This document shows positions 1-12,000 of a DNA stretch of 64,000 nucleotides, piece by piece. The notes beneath the pieces were generated by a model. It was not told the DNA's origin. It ran no database searches and was given only the letters and a program-made list of their open reading frames with translations. This DNA is from Nematostella vectensis (Eukaryota > Cnidaria > Anthozoa > Actiniaria > Edwardsiidae). The stretch's first letter is position 1. Each line of letters opens with the position of its first letter. The translations under genes were made by a program, and so were the position numbers. Where the stretch lies: assembly GCF_932526225.1 (NCBI RefSeq), contig NC_064035.1, forward strand, positions 7,439,501 to 7,503,500. The letters run 5' to 3'.

Positions 1-67
1 TGGAGATCCGGCTATAATACTTACAGGTCGACTGGAATATTTATACTGAATAAGCTTATCAGCGTAC

Positions 68-3000
68 CTGTCTCTCCATCTCTTTTTCGTCTCGTTTCTT
101 TCTTTCCTCTTTTCTATCAGACTTTACTAAAAAGACAAATAAAGTGCCGTGGTGTTGAAAAACAGACATTGTTCTAGTCCCGCACTTACATTGTTCTAGT
201 CCCGCACTTACATTGTTCTAGTCCCGCACTTACATTGCTCTAATCACGCATTTACATTGCTCTAGTCCCACACTAACATTGTTCTAGTCCCGCACTTACA
301 TTGTCTAGTCCCGCACTTACATTGTTCTAGTCCCGCACTTACATTGTTCTAGTCCCGCACTTACATTGTTCTAGTCCCGCACTTACATTGTTCTAGTCCC
401 GCACTTACATTCCTCTAGTCCCGCACTTACATTGTTCTAGTCCCGCACTTACATTGTTTATTAAGCATGAGCTGCATGCGTCTTTTCATTTTCTCTTGTG
501 GTGTCATCTTCGTCTATTGCATAATGCAGTATCCGTTAGTCAGCACAAGAAGCTTAAAAACACCCACATACGACTCTCACCTTGTCTGTCTTGGCATCCG
601 CAGCAGTTTTATCTTTGCTGAGACTACATGATAAAGAATACAAAGGCCATAATTGAGACAGAGGACGTCACTGGGACAAAGGTCATCATTAAGACAGAGG
701 TCACCATTGAGACAGAGTTCATCATAAAGACAGAGGTCATCATTGAGACAGGGGATATTATTGAGAGAAAAGGTAATCATTAAAACAGATGTCATAATTG
801 ATACAGAGTTCATCATTGAGACAGGTCATTATTAAGACAGACGTCAAAATCAAGACAAAGGTCATCATCAATACAGAGGTCATCATTAATACAGAGGTCA
901 TCTTTAAGGCAGAGGTCATCATTGAAACAAAGGTCATCATTTAGACAGAGTTCGTCATTTAGACAGAGGTTATCATTAAGACAGAGGTCATCATTGGGAC
1001 AGAGGTCATCATTAAGACCGAGGTCATATTGAGACAGAGGTCATCTTTATGACAGAGGTCATCTTAAAGACAGAGGTCATCTTAAAGACAGAGGTCATCA
1101 TTAAGAAAGAGGTTATCATTGAGACAGAGGTCATCATTAAGACAGAGTTCATCATTGAGACAGGTCATTATTGAAACAGAGGTCACCATCAAGAAAGAGG
1201 TCATCATTAAGACAGAGGTCATCTTTAAGACAGAGGTCACCACCAAGACAGAGGTCATCGTTAAGACAGAGGTCATCATCGAGACAGAGGTCATCATTGA
1301 GACAGAGGTCACCACCAAGACAGAGGTCATCGTTAAGACAGAGGTCATCATTAAGACAGAGGTCATCTTTAAGACAGAGGTCACCACCAAGACAGAGGTC
1401 ACCATCAAGAAAGAGGTCATCATTAAGACAGAGGTCATCTTTAAGACAGAGGTCACCACCAAGACAGAGGTTATCATTGAGACAGAGGTCACCACCAAGA
1501 CAGAGGTCATCGTTAAGACAGAGGTCATCATCGAGACAGAGGTCATCATTGAGACAGAGGTCACCACCAAGACAGAGGTCATCGTTAAGACAGAGGTCAT
1601 CATCGAGACAGAGGTCATCATTGAGACAGAGGTCACCACCAAGACAGAGGTCATCGTTAAGACAGAGGTCATCATTAAGACAGAGGTCATCTTTAAGACA
1701 GAGGTCACCACCAAGACAGAGGTTATCATTGAGACAGAGGTCACCACCAAGACAGAGGTCATCGTTAAGACAGAGGTCATCATCGAGACAGAGGTCATCA
1801 TTGAGACAGAGGTCACCACCAAGACAGAGGTCATCTCTAAGACAGAGGTTATCATTAAGACAGAGGTCATCATTAAGACAGAGGTCACTATTGAGACAGA
1901 GGTCATCATTGAGACAGAGGTCACCACCAAGACAGAGGTCATCGTTAAGACAGAGGTCATCATCGCGACAGAGGTCATCATTGAGACAGAGATACAGTAA
2001 TCTTTAAGACAGAGGTCATCTCTAAGACAGAGGTTATCATTAAGACAGAGGTCATCATTAAGACAGAGGTCTTCATTGAGACAGAGGTCATAATTAAGAC
2101 AGAGGTCATCATTGAGACAGAGGTTATCATTAAGACAGAGGTCATCTTTAAGACAGAGGTTATCATTAAGACAGAGGTCATCATTAAGACACAGAGGTCA
2201 TCTTAAAGACAGAGGTCATCTTAAAGACAGAGGTCATCTTAAAGACAGAGGTCATCTTAAAGACAGAGGACATCATTAAGACAGAGGTCATCATTGAGAC
2301 AGAGGTCATCATTAAGACAGAGGTCATCTTTAAGAAAGAGGTCACCATCAAAACAGCGGTTATCATTGAGACAGAGGTCATTATTGAGACAGAGGTCACC
2401 ACCAAGACAGAGGTCATCATTAAGACAGAGGTTATCATCGAGACCGAGGTCATCATTGAGACAAAGATACAGTAATCTTTAAGACAGAGGTCATCTTAAA
2501 AAAACAGAGGTCATCATTAAGACAGGGTTTATCATTAAGACAGAGGTAATCATTAAGGCAGAGATCTTAAGACAGAGGACATCATTAAGACAGAGGTCAA
2601 CATTGAGACACATGTCAACATTGAGACACATGTCAACATTGAGACACATGTCAACATTGAGGTCAAAAACTAATTTCCTTTCAATATCTGACGAAATGGA
2701 TAGGGCAGAGATGAATATGAGGATGTCTAGTACCTGTATGCCGAATTTGGTGGAACTTCTCGTTTCTCTGATGGTGGGCTCATTTGGTAAATGTAATATA
2801 GAGCTTTCTTAAGTTTAGATGAAGATTTCTCCACATAATGCCTTACAATATTGAATGAGATAAAATAATAAGGTGTGGCTGCCTAGAACTGTTAAAGGAC
2901 CAAGCAACATTAAAAAGTAAAAAAACGTTAAAAACATGTTAAATATCCCACCTCAACAATTTAGCCGAGGCCTTTGCGTTGTCCTTAGCGCGGGCGGACT

Positions 3001-6000
3001 CTTTGGAGGAGCGATCACTATAGTGATGGTCTCGGCTATCACGCTCACGGTTATCACGTTCCCGTTCACGATAATCTCGTTCACGGCCAGAATCACGTTG
3101 ATCGTGACGTCGCTCGTCTTTGCTACGACTTCTACTACGGCGCCTGCTCCTATCACGTGATCTGTCCCGCGAATGGCGGGCGCGATCGCGATCACGTGAC
3201 CTTTCACGCGACCTGCCACGTGATCGACTCCGCCGTCGTCTGTGACGTTCACGATCTCGGTCTCTTGACTTAGTGCTTTTGTAGCAAAATCCGTTTTACA
3301 ACAATTTCCATAGACATGACAATCCAAGCATAAGAAGTGTAATGATAAATACATTCAAAATGACATACCGTGTATATCAAGGGTTGGAAGATTGGCGTAT
3401 AAGGCATCCATGGAATCGTCACAGAGAATATCCATTTAGTATCAGGCCATGAAGAGAACGGAGACATCCCAACAACAATACCAGAAACAAGGACGGAAAG
3501 AAAGAAACAAGACCAACATTAGCAACTTTGAAATGCATACTGTTGACAATATTGTCTCGACAAAGGGCCCCAGAGAGCACCATGACCGCCTAGAAAAACT
3601 CGGGAAGCTAGCAAATCAGATGCGGAAAGGCATTATTCAATTGACAATGATTATACTAACGAGGCCGATCAGAGGTTCAAAGAGATGCGACCCAAATTTC
3701 TCTTCTCTCCTGCCCCCCCCCCCCCTCGTTTTCACGCCTCGTTATGCTGCCCTCAACGCCCTAGGTTCCAGAGGATGGAAGCCTTTGGAAAGCTTGTCAA
3801 TCAAAACTTTGACTTCCACACCCCGATTTGCTAGCTGTTTGCTAAACTCTCGCTGACAGCAGTAGAGTGCATCATACTTTAACGACCAATGCATAGAATG
3901 CATAGCGTGTGAGCATAGCAGAGCATACCCCAATTAAATGAACAGCTATTCGCAAATCATTTTTCCCTTTTCAAACATATATATACATTGTTCTTTTGTC
4001 ATAGTAAAACGAAAATAAATTATTTCCATATCTGCAGTAGAAACATTCTTCCTCTTCCTCTAAGCAAGAGCAAAACACGCGATGGATAAAACACTGCAGA
4101 AAATTGCAACCAAAACTATGGACCGACCGGGAGGACTTGGACCGAGAGTGGTGATCACTGCCGGAGCTGGTATCTGTAGGAGCAGAGAATTCAGTAATGA
4201 ACTCTACTTGAGCCGGGGCGTCCTCGGGAGTTCGCGATCGTGAGGACGAAGATGACGGAGATCTAGAGCTGGAACGTCTGAAATATAAGTTGACAGGATT
4301 ATAGGTTTATAGCTTCAAATTTTAGTTAACGATCAATGCTTACCCCATTCAAAATATAATTAACAATGACAACCAGACGTCCTTCTCTAAATTAAAAGTA
4401 ACAGACCTTTATAAGCCTGTTATTTCCTAACACAAGAAGGCAGTGCAACTTTTTGAAGTACAGCAGTCTGGACTCATTTGTTTGAACTCATTTGTTATTT
4501 AGTTTACTGTACTACTGTACAAGAGGCAACCTTTTGTAACGATAAAGGCTCCTAACCTGTGATCTTCATAAGTAGGACTGGCTCGTCTTGCATAGCTACG
4601 GGATAAACAAAGCAAATTACAAAATGAGAAAAAGTTTGATTAGACAAAATCGGTATAATCTTGTAAAAAAACTTTGTAGAATTAAGAGTGCGCTAAAAAC
4701 AAAGCAAATAACTATTCTATAAAGGCTCGCATACTCAAATGCATCCATGATGCCATGCCAAATTGCACCCGAGAAAGATGCCATACTGTACACTTTTCTA
4801 TAAATTGCTTATTTTGTAATTTGAATAATAACAACAAGAACAATAATAACAACAAGAACAATAATAACAACAATAACAGCACCTGGGAGGGGAGGTGTGA
4901 GTCATTCTTTTCTCTTGAGCTATAATCCTGTCCCTAGCCCGCCTCCGTGCACGACTACCCTGAAAAGCACATGCAGGTTTTCTTTTATAAGCAGCCATAT
5001 TTTTGGCCAAGCCTATAAACATATTAGTGTGTGGTGGTTTTACATAATGTAAAAACATGTTGGAGCGTAGTGGTGAGTCAAACGCAAGGCTTCTAGACAT
5101 GCCATGTTGGTGTGTAGTGTTTTCTTGTAAGGCATGGCTTCTATAGATGTGTTAGTGTGTAGTGTTGTCTGGTAATGATGGCTGTTGGACATGTTAGTGT
5201 GTGGTGTTGGACGACAATGCAAGACTTCTAGACATGTTAGTGTGTAGTGTTGTCTGATAATACAAGGCTTCTAGACATGTTAGTGTGTAGTGTTGTCTGA
5301 TAATGCAAGGCTTTTAGACGTGTTAGTATGTGGTGTTGTCTGATAATGCAAGGCTTCTAGACATGTTAGTGTGTAGTGTTGTCTGACAATGCAAGGCTTC
5401 TAGACATGTTAGTGTGTGGTGTTGTCTGATAGTGCAAGGCTTCTAGACATGTTAGTGTGTAGTGTTGTCTGATAATGCAAGGCTTCTAGACATGTTAGTG
5501 TGCGGTGTTGTCTGATAATGCAAGGCTTCTAGACATGTTATTGTGTAGTGTTGTCTGACAATGCAAGGCTTCTAGACATGTTAGTGTGCGGTGTTGTCTG
5601 ATAATGCAAGGCTTCTAGACATGTTAGTGTGTGGTGTTGTCTGATAATGCAAGGCTTCTAGACATGTTAGTGTGTGGTGTTGTCTGATAATGCAAGGCTT
5701 CTAGACATGTTAGTGTGTAGTGTTGTCTGGTAATGATGGCTGTTGGACATGTTAGTGTGTGGTGTTGGACGACAATGCAAGACTTCTAGACATGTTAGTG
5801 TGTAGTGTTATCTGATAATACAAGGCTTCTAGACATGTTAGTGTGTAGTGTTGTCTGATAATACAAGGCTTCTAGACATGTTAGTGTGTAGTGTTGTCTG
5901 ATAATGCAAGGCTTCTAGACATGTTAGTGTGTGGTGTTGTCTGATAATGCAAGGCTTCTAGACATGTTAGTGTGCGGTGTTGTCTGATAATGCAAGGCTT

Positions 6001-9000
6001 CTAGACATGTTAGTGTGTGGTGTTGTCTGATAATGCAAGGCTTCTAGACATGTTAGTGTGTGGTGTTGTCTGATAATGCAAGGCTTCTAGACATGTTAGT
6101 GTGTAGTGTTGTCTGGTAATGATGGCTGTTGGACATGTTAGTGTGTGGTGTTGGACGACAATGCAAGACTTCTAGACATGTTAGTGTGTAGTGTTGTCTG
6201 ATAATACAAGGCTTCTAGACATGTTAGTGTGTGGTGTTGTCTGACATTGCAAGGCTTCTAGACATGTTAGTGTGTGGTGTTGTCTGACAATGCAAGGCTT
6301 CTAGACATGTTAGTGTGTGGTGTTGTCTGACATTGCAAGGCTTCTAGACATGTTAGTGTGTAGTGTTGTCTGATAATGCAAGGCTTCTAGACATGTTAGT
6401 GTGTGGTGTTGTCTGATAATGCAAGGCTTCTAGACATGTTAGTTTGTGGTGTTGTCTAATAATGCAAGGCTTCTAGACGTGTTAGTGTGTAGTGTTGTCT
6501 GACAATGCAAGGCTTCTAAACATGTTAGTGTGTGGTGTTGTCTGATAATGCAAGGCTTCTAGACATGTTAGTGTGTAGTGTTGTCTGATAATGCAAGGCT
6601 TCTAGACATGTTAGTGTGTGGTGTTGGACGACAATGCAAGACTTCTAGACATGTTAGTGTGTAGTGTTGTCTGATAATACAAGGCTTCTAGACATGTTAG
6701 TGTGTGGTGTTGTCTGACATTGCAAGGCTTCTAGACATGTTAGTGTGTGGTGTTGTCTGACAATGCAAGGCTTCTAGACATGTTAGTGTGTGGTGTTGTC
6801 TGACATTGCAAGGCTTCTAGACATGTTAGTGTGTAGTGTTGTCTGATAATGCAAGGCTTCTAGACATGTTAGTGTGTGGTGTTGTCTGATAATGCAAGGC
6901 TTCTAGACATGTTAGTTTGTGGTGTTGTCTGACAATGCAAGGCTTCTAGACATGTTAGTGTGTGGTGTTGTCTGATAATGCAAGGCTTCTAGACATGTTA
7001 GTGTGTAGTGTTGTCTGATAATGCAAGGCTTCTAGACATGTTAGTGTGTAGTGTTGTCTGATAATGCAAGGCTTCTAGACATGTTAGTGTGTGGTGTTGT
7101 CTGACAATGCAAGGCTTCTAGACATGTTAGCATGTGGTGTTGTCTGACAATGCAAGGCTTCTAGACATGTTAGTGTGTGGTGTTGTCTGATAATGCAAGG
7201 CTTCTAGACATGTTAGTGTGTAGTGTTGTCTGACAATGCAAGGCTTCTAGACATGTTAGTGTGTAGTGTTGTCTGACAATGCAAGGCTTCTAGACATGTT
7301 AGTGTGTGGTGTTGTCTGATAATGCAAGGCTTCTAGACATGTTAGTGTGTGGTGTTGTCTGACAATGCATGGCTTCTAGACGTGTTAGTGTGTAGCGTTG
7401 TCTGACAATGCAAGGCTTCTAGACATGTTAGTATGTGGTGTTGTCTGATAATGCAAGGCTTCTAGACGTGTTAGTGTGTGGTGTTGTCTGATAATGCAAG
7501 GCTTCTAGACATGTTAGTGTGTAGTGTTGTCTGATAATGCAAGGCTTCTAGACATGTTAGTGTGTGGTGTTGTCTGACAATGCAAGGCTTCTAGACATGT
7601 TAGCATGTGGTGTTGTCTGATAATGCAAGGCTTCAAGACATGTTAGTGTGTGGTGTTGTCTGACAATGCAAGGCTTCTAGACATGTTAGTATGTGGTGTT
7701 GTCTGATAATGCAAGGCTTCTAGACATGTTAGTGTGTGGTGTTGTCTGATAATGCAAGGCTTCTAGACATGTTAGTGTGTGGTGTTGTCTGATAATGCAA
7801 GGCTTCTAGACATGTTAGTGTGTGGTGTTGTCTGATAATGCAAGGCTTCTAGACATGTTAGTGTGTGGTGTTGTCTGATAATGCAAGGCTTCTAGACATG
7901 TTAGTGTGTGGTGTTGTCTGATAATGCAAGGCTTCTAGACATGTTAGTGTGTGGTGTTGTCTGATAATGCAAGGCTTCTAGACGTGTTAGTGTGTGGTGT
8001 TGTCTGATAATGCAAGGCTTCTAGACGTGTTAGTGTGTAGTGTTGTCTGATAATGCAAGGCTTCTAGACATGTTAGTGTGTGGTGTTGTCTAATAATGCA
8101 AGGCTTCTAGACATGTTAGTATGTGGTGTTGTCTGATAATGCAAGGCTTCTAGACATGTTAGTGTGTGGTGTTGTCTGATAATGCAAGGCTTCTAGACAT
8201 GTTAGTGTGTGGTGTTGTCTGACAATGCATGGCTTCTAGACGTGTTAGTGTGTAGCGTTGTCTGACAATGCAAGGCTTCTAGACATGTTAGTGTGTGGTG
8301 TTGTCTGATAATGCAAGGCTTCTAGACATGTTAGTGTGTAGTGTTGTCTGATAATGCAAGGCTTCTAGACATGTTAGTGTGTGGTGTTGTCTGATAATGC
8401 AAGGCTTCTAGACATGTTAGTGTGTAGTGTTGTCTGATAATGCAAGGCTTCTAGACGTGTTAGTATGTGGTGTTGTCTGACAATGCAAGGCTTCTAGACA
8501 TGTTAGTGTGTGGTGTTGTCTGATAATGCAAGGCTTCTAGACATGTTAGTATGTGGTGTTGTCTGATAATGCAAGGCTTCTAGACGTGTTAGTGTGTGGT
8601 GTTGTCTGATAATGCAAGGCTTCTAGACATGTTAGTGTGTAGTGTTGTCTGATAATGCAAGGCTTCTAGACATGTTAGTGTGTGGTGTTGTCTGACAATG
8701 CAAGGCTTCTAGACATGTTAGCATGTGGTGTTGTCTGATAATGCAAGGCTTCAAGACATGTTAGTGTGTGGTGTTGTCTGACAATGCAAGGCTTCTAGAC
8801 ATGTTAGTATGTGGTGTTGTCTGATAATGCAAGGCTTCTAGACATGTTAGTGTGTGGTGTTGTCTGATAATGCAAGGCTTCTAGACATGTTAGTGTGTGG
8901 TGTTGTCTGATAATGCAAGGCTTCTAGACATGTTAGTGTGTGGTGTTGTCTGATAATGCAAGGCTTCTAGACATGTTAGTGTGTGGTGTTGTCTGATAAT

Positions 9001-12000
9001 GCAAGGCTTCTAGACATGTTAGTGTGTGGTGTTGTCTGATAATGCAAGGCTTCTAGACATGTTAGTGTGTGGTGTTGTCTGATAATGCAAGGCTTCTAGA
9101 CGTGTTAGTGTGTGGTGTTGTCTGATAATGCAAGGCTTCTAGACGTGTTAGTGTGTAGTGTTGTCTGATAATGCAAGGCTTCTAGACATGTTAGTGTGTG
9201 GTGTTGTCTAATAATGCAAGGCTTCTAGACATGTTAGTATGTGGTGTTGTCTGATAATGCAAGGCTTCTAGACATGTTAGTGTGTGGTGTTGTCTGATAA
9301 TGCAAGGCTTCTAGACATGTTAGTGTGTGGTGTTGTCTGATAATGCAAGGCTTCTAGACATGTTAGTGTGTGGTGTTGTCTGATAATGCAAGGCTTCTAG
9401 ACATGTTAGTGTGTAGCGTTGTCTGACAATGCAAGGCTTCTAGACATGTTAGTGTGTGGTGTTGTCTGATAATGCAAGGCTTCTAGACATGTTAGTGTGT
9501 GGTGTTGTCTGATAATGCAAGGCTTCTAGACATGTTAGTGTGTGGTGTTGTCTGATAATGCAAGGCTTCTAGACATGTTAGTGTGTGGTGTTGTCTGATA
9601 ATGCAAGGCTTCTAGACATGTTAGTGTGTGGTGTTGTCTGATAATGCAAGGCTTCTAGACGTGTTAGTGTGTGGTGTTGTCTGATAATGCAAGGCTTCTA
9701 GACGTGTTAGTGTGTAGTGTTGTCTGATAATGCAAGGCTTCTAGACATGTTAGTGTGTGGTGTTGTCTAATAATGCAAGGCTTCTAGACATGTTAGTGTG
9801 TAGTGTTGTCTGATAATGCAAGGCTTCTAGACATGTTAGTGTGTGGTGTTGTCTGATAATGCAAGGCTTCTAGACATGTTAGTGTGTAGTGTTGTCTGAT
9901 AATGCAAGGCTTCTAGACATGTTAGTGTGTGGTGTTGTCTGATAATGCAAGGCTTCTAGACATGTTAGTGTGTGGTGTTGTCTGACAATGCAAGGCTTCT
10001 AGACATGTTAGTGTGTGGTGTTGTCTGATAATGCAAGGCTTCTAGACATGTTAGTGTGTAGTGTTGTCTGATAATGCAAGGCTTCTAGACATGTTAGTGT
10101 GTGGTGTTGTCTGACAATGCAAGGCTTCTAGACATGTTAGTGTGTGGAGTTGTCTGATAATGCAAGGCTTCTAGACATGTTAGTGTGTGGTGTTGTCTGA
10201 TAATGCAAGGCTTCTAGACATGTTAGTGTGTGGTGTTGTCTGACAATGCAAGGCTTCTAGACATGTTAGTGTGTGGAGTTGTCTGATAATGCAAGGCTTC
10301 TAGACATGTTAGTGTGTGGTGTTGTCTGACAATGCAAGGTTATCTTACTCCAGAAGCTGCTTTTTCATCCTCTATTGCTTTCAGTCTTCTCTGCTCTTCA
10401 GCCTCAAGTTTGTCAGCTTTTAGTTTACTGTTAAGATTTAAAGAACTATTAATTTTGAATTTTTCTTAAATCTAGAGTTTACTCATCAGTTCACCATTAG
10501 AGGAGACATGCTAGCATCTTTTTCTCTATTAATCAAGGTATTGTTCCTTCTACTGGTCACTTAAAATCTCATAGGGTGTTAAAACTAAGAAACCCACAAT
10601 AAAATCAAAGAACCATTAGCTGAAAACTATATGTGCAAATAATGGCGTGGCTTGTATTTAAAGATTGATTCTCACCGACAAAACTGCACTGGTCCCATTC
10701 CATACTTGATAGCACATGTGTCAAGCTCTTCTGCCTTCAGAAACAAAACAATGGCATGTGTCCATTATGTTCAAATTGGATACATCAAACTGCAAGTCTT
10801 TCTAACAAAAATGTGTTAATCCTTGTTGCCATCAAGCAGTCCTATTTTGAAATAATTATTCAGATAATTGTAATGTGTTACTAAAATTAGAAAAAAGATT
10901 TCAAACACCACATTAAAAATACACAAAATTGAATTAGGTAATCAGGCACATGTATACCTCCTCTTTCCCAATCTCATCAACGTCAACAGTAACATCTGAA
11001 CAACAAAAAAGGACAAACTTTATATCAACAAAAAACAATCCAATATTGAGGCATGCAGTACAGTATATAGAGGAACAGGAGAATAACAGTGTGAAACTAC
11101 ATAAATTTTAGCCTACCTGTTGGCTTTGATAGTTTTTTCCGCCACGAAAACCCAGAAAACACGGAGTTTGCATAACCCGGCGGCCATCTTGCAAAATGCC
11201 CTCCGCAGGGGGAGGGAGAGGAAAGTTTGTCTCTGCCCTGTGCATTTTTCCTCCCCCTCCCCCTCTGGGGCACATTATCCAAGATGGCGGCCGGGTTAGG
11301 CGAACACTGTGTTTTCGGGGTTTTCGAGCTGGAAAAACTATCAAAGCCCACAGGTAGGCTACATAATTTTAACCATCATAGAAGGGGACAAAGAGTCCTT
11401 CAATCCAAAGTTTAGGTATATTCCTGCATGGAAATTTTCATAAGGAAATTTGTAACATCGCTAAGGATGTAGGGGAATGCTCTTTTTCATGCTAGCATTG
11501 GGCAGGTGCATTTGTTAGCAGCATTTGTGAGAAAGTCTGATGAGAATTATTTCTTACCTAGGTCACTAATATCACTATCAGAGTCACTTTCGTCATCGCC
11601 GTCTTCATCTTCATCATTTGCATTATCTCCAGCAGTCAAAGTAGCCCCGCTGTCATAAGTATACCCGATCTTGGCTTTGGCTAAGCTCCTAATAAAATAA
11701 TAAATAACATGTAAATCTATCAAATAATTTTTTAATAACACCTGATTCTTTGTCCGGTTTGCTCATGCCTTTCAAAAGCAGAATACAGTACAGTTAAAGT
11801 GATGTTTGATTCTTACTTTTCTTTTCTTGCTTTTGCCATCTCATTCTCCTTCTTTGGGAACATTTCCTCATTCGCAAGTTGCTGCAAGTAAGCCTCTTCA
11901 GTTGCTAGAAAAATTATAATAAAACATGAGTGTACAGTGCCGGGTCCACAAGTCTCTAAGGGGGTTAGGGTCCTGATGTTCCTAGGGGGGGGGGGGAGGT

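Noticed and set aside
1082-2482. Repetitive open frames (MMTSVLTMTSVLVVTS; RQRSSLRQRSPPRQRS)
   Set aside because: Products of the 18-bp minisatellite in several frames. No start, splice or domain support.
2953-3354. 133-codon minus-strand frame with Val/Ile-rich protein
   Set aside because: Shadow of the SR-rich CLASRP exon 3268-2952, whose correct frame gives the RS/RD/RE domain.
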